Shown here: piece after piece, positions 26,961 through 34,669 of the stretch
Layout of the letters: each line of letters begins with the position of its first letter
How positions within the stretch are numbered: the stretch's first letter is position 1
Assembly (NCBI GenBank): GCA_002083435.1
Contig: LWDJ01000007.1
Span: 1 to 64,000, forward strand
DNA length: 64,000 nt
Direction of reading: 5' to 3'
Source of the DNA: Proteobacteria bacterium SG_bin6
GTDB lineage: Bacteria; Pseudomonadota; Alphaproteobacteria; Sphingomonadales; Sphingomonadaceae
Program-made: the position numbers and the translations under genes
The notes under the pieces: model-generated
Databases searched by the model: none
The model's input: the letters and a program-made list of their open reading frames with translations, nothing else
What the model was told of the DNA's origin: nothing

Positions 26961-27208
26961 GAGTCCCTCCGGTCGCGCAGCCGCTCGATCTCGCGGTCGA
27001 GCCGCGCGGCGTTGCTGTTGTCGTCGGTCGCGAGCTTTTCGAGCACCGCGATGCGTTCCTTGAGTGCGCGTATTTCCTCGTGCTGGCGGACGAAGTCGCC
27101 ATTCTCCTGAGGGGGCGGGGTGAGGCCGCGGCCTTCGTAGCGTGCGCGCAAAATTCTGCCGATGGTGACGATCAGGACGATCGCGACCACCATCTCTGCC
27201 CATTGCAT
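26957..27208 (-). CDS. psp-operon small membrane protein, 83 aa
   Basis: An N-terminal transmembrane helix (about residues 5-20) is followed by a basic segment, a Pro-rich turn and a coiled coil ending in the shared tail ERIAVLEKLATDDNS and LDREIERLRDR. This gene lies 26 nt downstream of the 88-aa gene and overlaps the last gene. No known family is recognised. The predicted topology (tail in the cytoplasm) matches PspB. Confidence 0.8.
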   Translation of the reverse strand: MQWAEMVVAIVLIVTIGRILRARYEGRGLTPPPQENGDFVRQHEEIRALKERIAVLEKLATDDNSNAARLDREIERLRDRRDS

Positions 27209-27234
27209 GGTTCTGGCCTCCTTGGCCTTGGGGG

Positions 27235-27501
27235 TTAGTTCAGCGGCTTGTCGCGCAGCCGTTCGATTTCGTCGGCGAGGCCCATGCCGCGATCGGTGAC
27301 GATCCGCTCGAGCACCGCGACGCGCGCTTCGAGCCGTTCCTGCCGCGCCGAGTCGATCGAGGCGCGTTCGCGGGCGAGTTGAGCCTCGACCTCAAGCTTG
27401 CGCTGCTGGAAGCGCAGCCAGGGCCGCACCACGACACCGCCGAAGATCGCCATCAGGCCGCAGCAGATGCCGAGGATCGGAATGAGGACGGGGTTGATCA
27501 T
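27235..27501 (-). CDS. psp-operon small membrane protein, 88 aa
   Basis: A long hydrophobic N-terminus (about residues 4-26, with Cys-Cys inside) is followed by a charged helix (RFQQRKLEVEAQLARER) and the shared tail RVAVLERIVTDRG, ending LADEIERLRDK. Spacing to its neighbours is 13 and 26 nt. It is similar in design to PspB, but no family match is recognised. Confidence 0.8.
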   Translation of the reverse strand: MINPVLIPILGICCGLMAIFGGVVVRPWLRFQQRKLEVEAQLARERASIDSARQERLEARVAVLERIVTDRGMGLADEIERLRDKPLN

Positions 27502-27514
27502 CGGTCCATTCCCT

Positions 27515-27841
27515 TCAGTTGGCGCGGCCGCGCAGCGCCTCGATCTCGCGTTCCAGGCTGTGCGCGCCGTCGGTCACGATCCGCTCGACATTGACAAGCC
27601 GGTCCTTCAATGAGCCGAGCTCGGCGCGCAGCTGAGCGTTTTCCTGGCTCAGCAGGCGCACGCGTTCGATGATCTCGTCGTTATGCTTGGGGTAGAGCGC
27701 TTGGCCCCATTGCCCATCGAGCGGATAGCCGTGCTTCACTCGAAGCCAGGTGGTGTAAACCCATCCGCCAACGCTCAAGCCGATCACGATGATCACGAGC
27801 GGGGCGATCCGCATTACCATTTCGCCGAATTCAGCGTGCAT
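27515..27841 (-). CDS. psp-operon small membrane protein with KHGYP motif, 108 aa
   Basis: A transmembrane helix at about residues 10-29 is followed directly by TTWLRVKHGYPLDGQW, then a Glu/Asn/Leu-rich coiled coil and the shared tail RLVNVERIVTDG, ending LEREIEALRGR. It is a clear paralogue of the next upstream gene (ITSWIRAKHGYPIENEW). The conserved membrane-proximal KHGYP motif is not one I can assign to a described family. Confidence 0.82.
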   Translation of the reverse strand: MHAEFGEMVMRIAPLVIIVIGLSVGGWVYTTWLRVKHGYPLDGQWGQALYPKHNDEIIERVRLLSQENAQLRAELGSLKDRLVNVERIVTDGAHSLEREIEALRGRAN

Positions 27842-27872
27842 GATCGAATTCCTGTTCGCTAGAGCTTGGGTG

Positions 27873-28160
27873 TCAGCGCAGCGCGTCGATCTGGCGGGCG
27901 ACCCGCTCGGCGGGATCGGTGGCGATCCGTTCGAGCACCGCGATCCGCTCTTCCAGGCGCGCGATCTGGCCGGTCAGCTTCTCGTTTTCGCTCGACAGCA
28001 GCTCGATCTTGCGATCGCTGGAGGCCTCCTCCTTGGTCACTGTACCCGACCATTCATTCTCGATCGGGTAGCCATGCTTGGCCCGGATCCAGCTCGTGAT
28101 CACCCAGCTCAGCGTCGACATGCCGATGATCGCGAGGACGAAGATTTGCCCTGAACTCAT
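27873..28160 (-). CDS. psp-operon small membrane protein with KHGYP motif, 95 aa
   Basis: A transmembrane helix at about residues 5-24 is followed by ITSWIRAKHGYPIENEW, a coiled-coil region (IELLSSENEKLTGQIARL) and the shared tail ERIAVLERIATD, ending VARQIDALR. It lies 32 nt after pspC. It is the best preserved example of the tail repeated across this operon. Confidence 0.82.
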   Translation of the reverse strand: MSSGQIFVLAIIGMSTLSWVITSWIRAKHGYPIENEWSGTVTKEEASSDRKIELLSSENEKLTGQIARLEERIAVLERIATDPAERVARQIDALR

Positions 28161-28192
28161 TTCATCTCACTCCCCTAAGGGGCGGTTGTTGA

Positions 28193-28567
28193 TCAGCGCA
28201 GGCTGTCGATTTCGTCCGACAGGCGCTTGTTGCGGCTGGTGTAGAGCAGTTCGATGTCCGCCAGGCGGCGATCGATGTCGCGGAATTTCGAGCGGACCTC
28301 GGCGGTCGAGCGGCGCGGGTTGCTGCGCACGCCCTGCCAGAATTTGGCATCGTCTGGCCCTTCATACAGCCCCGCTGGCTTTTTGTCCGCCGCCCAACCG
28401 ATCACCAGATACACCAGCAACGGCCAGCCAAAGGCGCAGGTGAGCACGACGGTACCGATGCGGATCAGCAGCGGGTCAATGCCCGTATAGTCCGCGATCC
28501 CGGCGCAGACGCCCATCACCTTCGCGTTCTGCTTGTCGAGGTAGAATTTCGTACGGCTGACGCTCAT
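28193..28567 (-). CDS. pspC: phage shock protein C (PspC domain, extended)
   Basis: 124 residues. The N-terminal PspC domain is clear: FYLDKQNAKVMGVCAGIADY, then a transmembrane helix (about 38-60) with PLLIRIGTVVLTCAFGWPLL. PspC senses envelope stress and, with PspB, releases PspF from PspA in enterobacteria. The C-terminus is an added coiled coil ending RLADIELLYTS and LSDEIDSLR, a divergent copy of the tail seen in the smaller proteins downstream. It lies 3 nt after pspB. Confidence 0.92.
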   Translation of the reverse strand: MSVSRTKFYLDKQNAKVMGVCAGIADYTGIDPLLIRIGTVVLTCAFGWPLLVYLVIGWAADKKPAGLYEGPDDAKFWQGVRSNPRRSTAEVRSKFRDIDRRLADIELLYTSRNKRLSDEIDSLR

Positions 28568-28570
28568 CGG

Positions 28571-28840
28571 TCAGTTCCTTTTCGAAAGGTCATAGTCGGG
28601 CCGCTCGGCGAGCGGCATGTTGGGGCGCCAATCGGGGTGATCGGCCGCGATGATCCGCTCGACGGTCGCCAGCCGATCGTCCAGCCGGCGCGCCATCATG
28701 TAGAGCTCATCGAGCAGCTTCTCGTCCTCGTCGGTGATCTTGGGCGCCTGCCGCCACTTGGTGACATAGTGCAGGATCATCCAAGGCAGCGCGACGAACA
28801 GGATACCGACGACGCCCAGCGGGATGAGGACTTCGGGCAC
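28571..28840 (-). CDS. pspB: phage shock protein B
   Basis: 89 residues. An N-terminal transmembrane helix (about 5-26) is followed by a cytoplasmic helix with RRLDDRLATVERIIAAD and HPDWR, which matches the ERIQALE-type end of E. coli PspB. It probably works with PspC to regulate PspA. It starts 1 nt after the pspA stop. A C-terminal extension of about 20 residues (ERPDYDLSKRN) follows the usual end. Confidence 0.9.
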   Translation of the reverse strand: MPEVLIPLGVVGILFVALPWMILHYVTKWRQAPKITDEDEKLLDELYMMARRLDDRLATVERIIAADHPDWRPNMPLAERPDYDLSKRN

Positions 28841-28841
28841 C

Positions 28842-29510
28842 TCAGCCGTCCTTGCCCATCCGCGCCTTCAGCGCGGCGAGTTCGGCCTCGACCTTGTCGG
28901 TCGCGCGGAGTTCGGCGATTTCTTCCTCCAGCGTCTTGGGCGCGGCGCCGAGCCCGGCGGCATCGGCGCGGCCCTCGGCCATGTCGACCCGCCGCTCGAG
29001 CGTTTCGAACCGGCTGAACGCATCCTGCATCTTCACCCCGGCATAAAGGTCACGCATCCGGTAGCGGTTCTGCGCCGATTCCAGCCGCGCGGCGATCGAA
29101 TTCTCGCGGGTGCGGGCCTCGCGCAGCTTGGTCTGCAGCTTGGTGATGTCGTCCTCGGCCGCTTTCAGCGTTTCGTCCAGCAGGGCGATCTCGCTGTGAA
29201 GCTGCTCGCACATATCGGCCGACTTCTGCTTTTCGACCAGCGCGGCCTTCGCCAGATCATCGCGGCCCTTCGACAGCGCCAGCTCGGCCTTTTCGGTCCA
29301 GTTCGCCTGGAGCTGTTCGAGCTTGGCGATGTGGCGGCGCATTTCCTTCTGGTCGGCGATGGTGCGCGCGGCCGAGGCGCGAACCTCGATCAGCGTTTCC
29401 TCCATCTCGACGATGATCATGCGGATCATCTTGCGAGGGTCTTCGGCCCGGTCGAGCAGATCGGTGACGTTGGCGGCGATGATGTCGCGGGTGCGGGAAA
29501 AAATACCCAT
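28842..29510 (-). CDS. pspA: phage shock protein A (ESCRT-III-like)
   Basis: 222 residues, the same length as E. coli PspA. It is almost entirely helical and coiled coil, with the typical start GIFSRTRDIIAANVTDLLDR (membrane-binding amphipathic helix) and the MIRMIIVEMEETLIEVRASA block. It protects the inner membrane by oligomerising on it and inhibits PspF when stress is absent. The start at 29510 follows an SD-like GGAGTGA. Confidence 0.95.
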   Translation of the reverse strand: MGIFSRTRDIIAANVTDLLDRAEDPRKMIRMIIVEMEETLIEVRASAARTIADQKEMRRHIAKLEQLQANWTEKAELALSKGRDDLAKAALVEKQKSADMCEQLHSEIALLDETLKAAEDDITKLQTKLREARTRENSIAARLESAQNRYRMRDLYAGVKMQDAFSRFETLERRVDMAEGRADAAGLGAAPKTLEEEIAELRATDKVEAELAALKARMGKDG

Positions 29511-29586
29511 TGGTCACTCCATGAAAAACTTGAAAGGGCCGGGGCGGCGAGGGGCGCGCCGCCCCGGCAGGGTGCGTCGCCGGGGC

Positions 29587-29727
29587 CTAGGCGACGAACG
29601 TGGAAGCAGTAGCGGCGGGGGCGATGCCGAACTCGGCGGGGCCGACGGCGCTCAGCAGGAACACCGCGCTCAGCGCCGCGGCGAACAGCGCGGCAGTCGC
29701 GTGGCGGAAGGATTTGGTCAGGGTCAT
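29587..29727 (-). CDS. 46-residue peptide, first gene of the psp operon
   Basis: A short frame lies 43 nt after the predicted sigma-54 start site and before pspA. It has a basic N-terminus, one hydrophobic helix (TAALFAAALSAVFLLSAVG) and the end TASTFVA. It looks like a small membrane or exported peptide. GGGAGACGAAAG precedes the ATG, and codon use is G/C-biased at third positions as in its neighbours. No homologue is recognised; the 76-nt gap to pspA is the largest in the operon. Confidence 0.6.
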   Translation of the reverse strand: MTLTKSFRHATAALFAAALSAVFLLSAVGPAEFGIAPAATASTFVA

Positions 29728-29780
29728 CTTTCGTCTCCCGTATAATTCTGAAGCTGCCCGGTGGCAGATGCCAACTGCTC

Positions 29781-29797
29781 TGCACACGCCGTGCCAA
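29781..29797 (-). promoter_or_regulatory. sigma-54 promoter of the psp operon
   Basis: On the minus strand the sequence is TTGGCACG-GCGT-GTGCA, matching the RpoN -24/-12 consensus except for one T in the -12 element. The transcription start should be near 29770, leaving a ~43-nt leader to the 46-aa gene. PspF, encoded divergently, is a sigma-54 activator, which supports the assignment. Confidence 0.75.
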
Positions 29798-29864
29798 ACA
29801 TAATTCTCGCCTATTTTCCGTGATTTACCGTGAACCAGCCCGGCGGGTTGATGATTTTTGCTTG

Positions 29865-29895
29865 CCAAGAATTGGGGTTTTGCGCCAAACTTTGG
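29865..29895. promoter_or_regulatory. paired dyads, likely PspF upstream activating sites
   Basis: Two copies of CCAA-N3-TTGG (CCAAGAATTGG at 29865-29875 and CCAAACTTTGG at 29885-29895) have centres exactly 20 bp apart. They lie about 100 and 120 bp upstream of the predicted psp start, the distance at which PspF binds in E. coli. They also lie just in front of the pspF start, so PspF would autoregulate. The site sequence is not from any known matrix; the assignment rests on symmetry and position. Confidence 0.5.
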
Positions 29896-29910
29896 GAAAA
29901 GGGATTGAGG

Positions 29911-30951
<1,041 letters not shown>

Positions 30952-31032
30952 GGTTGCGCGACTCAGGCCGGGCGCCCAAGTGGGACGCGACGCTTGGGCG
31001 GCCCCAAGTGCTGTATCAGAAGGAGGAACCTC

Positions 31033-31641
31033 ATGGCATTCGAACTCCCGCCGCTGCCCTATGATTACGAAGCGCTCGCCCCCACGATCGATGGCGAGAC
31101 GATGCGCTTCCATCATGACAAGCATCACAAGGCCTATACCGACAAGCTGAACGAAGGCGTTGCCGCCAATGCTGGGCTGGCGGGCAAGAGCATCGAGGAA
31201 ATTCTTGGCCAGATTTCGTCACTGCCGGCGCTCGTGCGCAACAATGGCGGTGGCTTTTGGAACCATGATTTCTTCTGGAAGATCATGGGCCCGAAAGGCG
31301 GTGCGCCGAGCGGCAAGCTGGCCGAGGCGATCGCCACTTATGGCGGGCTCGACAAGCTGAAGGACGAGTTCAACAACCGCGGCGCGGGCCAGTTCGGCTC
31401 GGGCTGGGCGTGGGTCGTCGCGGACGCGAACGGCACGCTCAGCGTCGGCTCGACGCCGAACCAGGATAATCCGCTGATGGATGATGTGGCGCTCAAGGGC
31501 ACGCCGATCCTGGGCAACGACGTGTGGGAACACGCCTATTACCTGACCTATCGCAACGACCGTGCCGGCTATCTGAAGGCATGGTGGAACGTGGTGAACT
31601 GGGAAGAAGCCGGTCGCCGCTATGAGGCGGCCCTGGCATAA
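31033..31641 (+). CDS. sodB: superoxide dismutase, Fe/Mn family
   Basis: 202 residues; converts superoxide to oxygen and peroxide in the cytoplasm. The metal ligands are His27, His78 (FWNHDFFW), Asp163 and His167 (DVWEHAYYL). The outer-sphere Gln is at residue 144 (TPNQDNP), with Gly where Fe enzymes carry their Gln (NNGGGFWNH). That pattern is Mn-like or cambialistic, although close relatives are usually labelled Fe. A perfect AGGAGG precedes the ATG at 31033. Confidence 0.93.
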   Translation: MAFELPPLPYDYEALAPTIDGETMRFHHDKHHKAYTDKLNEGVAANAGLAGKSIEEILGQISSLPALVRNNGGGFWNHDFFWKIMGPKGGAPSGKLAEAIATYGGLDKLKDEFNNRGAGQFGSGWAWVVADANGTLSVGSTPNQDNPLMDDVALKGTPILGNDVWEHAYYLTYRNDRAGYLKAWWNVVNWEEAGRRYEAALA

Positions 31642-31656
31642 GCGGGAGAGCCGACG

Positions 31657-31759
31657 AGCCCCTCCCCCTCTGGGGGAGGGGTTGGGGTGGGGGAGATATT
31701 GGCGCGTTGCCCGCCCGGCGAGCACCCACCCCAAACCCCTCCCTTTGAGGGAGGGGCTT
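31657..31759. repeat. paired inverted palindromic repeat at a convergent junction
   Basis: Two copies in opposite orientation, each a hairpin of CCCCTCCC and GGGAGGGG type followed by TTGGGGTGGG (or its complement), flank a ~27-bp core. The whole 103-bp unit is palindromic and fills the space between sodB and the convergent yciB gene. It looks like a mobile-type intergenic palindrome (REP/MITE-like) and could end both transcripts. Confidence 0.65.
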
Positions 31760-31768
31760 TCGTTCAGA

Positions 31769-32374
31769 TCAGCCCTTCGGCTTATCGTCCAGCTCCAGGC
31801 CATGTTTCGTGAGCATTGGCAGGTTGGCGAGCGCGAACAGGAAAGTGAGGGGGATCACCCCCCAGGTCTTGAAATAGACCCAGGCGGTTTCCGAGAAATT
31901 GAGGCGGACGACTTCGTTAGCGATCGCGAGCGCGACGAAGAAAACCATCCAGTTCACCGTCAGCTTGCGCCACCCGATTGGCGACAAGCCCGGAAAGCTT
32001 TGCCCCAGCACCTGTTGCAGCAACGGCCGTCCGGTGGCGAGCCCGAAGGCGAGCAACGCGGCGAGGATACCGTAGATGATCGTCGGCTTCATCTGGATGA
32101 AGCGCGCATCGCGGAAATAGAGCGTCAACCCGCCGAACACGACCACCAGCACCCCGGTAAGCGCCATCATCGGCGGGATGCGCTTGTAGAGCGCGACGGC
32201 GGTAATCATTGCCGCGATCATCGCGACCATGAACACCCCGGTCGCGACCAGCAGCTTGAACAGCGCGATGCCAGGCGCGAGATTGTACGCCAAGAAGAAC
32301 AAGGCCAGCGGCCCGTAATCGAGCGCGACGTTGATCCAGGGGTTCTTTTTCGCTTCGTTATTCTCGCCGTTCAA
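31769..32374 (-). CDS. yciB: inner-membrane-spanning protein YciB (septation protein A family)
   Basis: 201 residues with about five transmembrane helices. Family landmarks are YGPLALFFLAYNLAPGI near the N-terminus, FGGLTLYFRDARFIQMKPT in the middle, and NEVVRLNFSETAWVYFKTWG near the C-terminus. YciB proteins are linked to envelope synthesis and septation. It lies 64 nt downstream of ftsY on the same strand. Confidence 0.93.
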   Translation of the reverse strand: MNGENNEAKKNPWINVALDYGPLALFFLAYNLAPGIALFKLLVATGVFMVAMIAAMITAVALYKRIPPMMALTGVLVVVFGGLTLYFRDARFIQMKPTIIYGILAALLAFGLATGRPLLQQVLGQSFPGLSPIGWRKLTVNWMVFFVALAIANEVVRLNFSETAWVYFKTWGVIPLTFLFALANLPMLTKHGLELDDKPKG

Positions 32375-32438
32375 CGGCTGCTCCCATTAACATAGTTCGA
32401 CGCCGGCCCTCATAAGTCCGGCATGGCGATAGCGCCGA

Positions 32439-33359
32439 TTAGACCGGCCGATCGATCCCCGCGATGATCCGCGCCACTTCGCGCGCGTCGAACGGGCGCA
32501 GGTCCGCCATGCCTTCGCCAACGCCAATCGCATGGATCGGCAGGCCGAACTGCTCGGCCGCCGCGACCAGCACGCCCCCGCGCGCGGTGCCGTCGAGCTT
32601 GGTCATGACGAGGCCGGTAACGCCCGCCACCTCGCGGAAAATCTCGATCTGCGACAGGGCGTTCTGCCCGGTGGTCGCGTCGAGCACCAGCACCACGTCG
32701 TGCGGACTCGCAGGGTTGAGCCGGCCTAGCACACGGCGGATCTTGGCCAGCTCGTCCATCAGCTCGCGCTTGTTCTGGAGGCGCCCGGCGGTGTCGACGA
32801 TCAGGGCGTCGGTGCCAACGGCAGTCGCCTGTTTCACCGCCTCGAACACCACCCCCGCCGCGTCGCCGCCTTCGGGTCCGCGCACGATCGGCACGCCGAC
32901 GCGATCGGCCCAGGTGGCGAGCTGCCCGATCGCGGCCGCGCGGAAGGTGTCGCCGGCGGCCAGCATCACCGCATAATCCTGTTCGGTGAACAGATGCGCG
33001 AGCTTGGCGATGGTCGTGGTCTTGCCGGAGCCGTTGACGCCGATCACCAGCACGACATGCGGGCGCGGAAAGGCGCTGATTTCCAGGGCGCGCGCCACCG
33101 GGGCGAGGGTGCGCTCGATCTCCTCGGCCACAATCAGGCGGATGCCGAGTTCCTCCAGGTTGCGTTCGAAGCTGCCCTCGGCCAGGCGCGCCCGAATGCG
33201 GGCGGCGGTCGCGGGGCCGAGATCGGAGGCGATCAGCGCTTCCTCGATCTCGTCGAGCGTCGCTTCGTCGAGCTTGGCGGTGCCGAAGCTCGCCAGGTTG
33301 CCGAGCAGCCGGTCGGAAGTGCGGCGGAAGCCGCCGAGCAGCTTGTCGTGCCAGCTCAT
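32439..33359 (-). CDS. ftsY: signal recognition particle receptor FtsY
   Basis: 306-residue SRP GTPase that docks SRP-ribosome complexes at the membrane. It has the N domain, G1 GVNGSGKTTTIAKLA, the DTFRAAA insertion box, DTAGRLQNK, TKLDGTARGG and the C-terminal GVGEGMADLRPFD. The acidic N-terminal A domain of E. coli FtsY is absent, as in many alphaproteobacteria. ATG 33359 overlaps the mtaB stop by 4 nt. Its partner Ffh is encoded 3 kb away. Confidence 0.96.
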   Translation of the reverse strand: MSWHDKLLGGFRRTSDRLLGNLASFGTAKLDEATLDEIEEALIASDLGPATAARIRARLAEGSFERNLEELGIRLIVAEEIERTLAPVARALEISAFPRPHVVLVIGVNGSGKTTTIAKLAHLFTEQDYAVMLAAGDTFRAAAIGQLATWADRVGVPIVRGPEGGDAAGVVFEAVKQATAVGTDALIVDTAGRLQNKRELMDELAKIRRVLGRLNPASPHDVVLVLDATTGQNALSQIEIFREVAGVTGLVMTKLDGTARGGVLVAAAEQFGLPIHAIGVGEGMADLRPFDAREVARIIAGIDRPV

Positions 33360-34603
33360 TCGGCCTCTCCCAGCAGGCGGACACCGTCGTCGCCGGTGAT
33401 GCGGACCGGGACGATCGCGCCGACCGGGGCGGGTGTTGCCAAGCGGACTTCGGCATGGTTCGGGGCATGGCCGCGGTCGCCGGGGCGCTCGATGAGCACC
33501 GCCGGGGCAGTCCCGTGCTGCCCCGAGAGCCACGCCGCGCGCCGCGAAGCCGCCGCCGCGCGCAGCCGGGCAGCGCGGGACTTTACCGTGCGCGCCGGAA
33601 CCTGCGGCATCCGTGCGGCGGGGGTGCCGGGGCGCGGCGAATAGGGAAAGATGTGCGCGTGGACGATCTCGCCCTCGGCGATCAGGTTCAGCGTGTTCTC
33701 GAACATGGCCTCGGTTTCGGTGGGAAAGCCCGCGATCAGATCGGCGCCGATCGCGACGTCGCGCCGCGCCTTCACCCGCTCGATCACCCGCAAGGCGTCG
33801 GCGCGGGCGTGGCGGCGCTTCATCCGCTTCAGGATCAGATCGTCGCCCGCCTGGAGCGACAGATGGAGGTGCGGCATCACCCGCGCCTCGCCGGTGATGA
33901 GATCGAACAGCCGGTCGTCGATCTCGATCGAATCGAGCGACGACAGGCGCAGCCGTTCGAGCCGGGGGACGTGGCGCAGGATGCGCTCGACCAGCGCGCC
34001 CAGGCTCGGCGTGCCGGGAAGATCGGGGCCATAGCTCGTCAGGTCCACGCCGGTCAGCACCACCTCGCGGTGGCCGGCCTCGACCAGCCCGGCGACGCGC
34101 TCGACCACCGCCCCGGCGGGCGCCGAGCGGCTGTTGCCGCGGCCATAGGGGATCACGCAGAAGGTGCAGCGGTGATCGCAGCCATTCTGCACCTCGACGA
34201 AGGCGCGGACATGGCCTGCGAAGCTCCCCGCCAGATGCGGCGCGGTCTCGCGGACGCTGAAGATGTCGGCCACCTGCACCCGATCGGGCGCGGCCCAGGC
34301 GGCGGGGCTAAGCTTCTCGCCATTGCCGATCACCCGGTCTACCTCGGGCATCGCCGCGAAGCCCGCCGGGTCGATCTGCGCGGCGCAGCCGGTGACGATC
34401 AGTTCGGCCGCGGGATGCGCGCGCCGAGCCTTGCGGATCGCCGCGCGGGTTTCGGCGACCGCGCTCTGGGTAACGGCGCAGCTGTTGACGATCACCCGCT
34501 CGCCCGCGCCCGGCCCCGTTTTCGACAGGGCGCGCAAACTCTCGCTCTCGGCGAGGTTCAGCCGGCAGCCAAGCGTGATGATGTGGGGGGCGGGGGCGGA
34601 CAT
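33356..34603 (-). CDS. mtaB: tRNA t6A37 methylthiotransferase MtaB
   Basis: 415-residue radical-SAM enzyme that converts t6A to ms2t6A at position 37 of tRNAs reading ANN codons. The N-terminal UPF0004 domain has cluster Cys residues (TLGCRLN, NSCAVTQ, VTGCAAQ). The radical-SAM triad is CDHRCTFC, and the VEVQNGCDHRC and FPYSPRPGTPAARM blocks are typical. It is translationally coupled to ftsY. Confidence 0.94.
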   Translation of the reverse strand: MSAPAPHIITLGCRLNLAESESLRALSKTGPGAGERVIVNSCAVTQSAVAETRAAIRKARRAHPAAELIVTGCAAQIDPAGFAAMPEVDRVIGNGEKLSPAAWAAPDRVQVADIFSVRETAPHLAGSFAGHVRAFVEVQNGCDHRCTFCVIPYGRGNSRSAPAGAVVERVAGLVEAGHREVVLTGVDLTSYGPDLPGTPSLGALVERILRHVPRLERLRLSSLDSIEIDDRLFDLITGEARVMPHLHLSLQAGDDLILKRMKRRHARADALRVIERVKARRDVAIGADLIAGFPTETEAMFENTLNLIAEGEIVHAHIFPYSPRPGTPAARMPQVPARTVKSRAARLRAAAASRRAAWLSGQHGTAPAVLIERPGDRGHAPNHAEVRLATPAPVGAIVPVRITGDDGVRLLGEAE

Positions 34604-34669
34604 CGCCCGGCTCCTCTAGGGTGCCGGGCGCGCGAAGTCCATGTCAGCCGGAGGCGTCGACCGGCGACG

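Noticed and set aside
29830..29910. ATG at 29830 as start of pspF
   Set aside because: The first 27 residues do not resemble PspF and would place the likely PspF dyads inside the coding region; the family-like VDRQTQVIGQS begins at 29911.
31657..31759. CRISPR array
   Set aside because: Only two inverted units with no regular spacers; it is a palindromic repeat. No cas genes are in the window.
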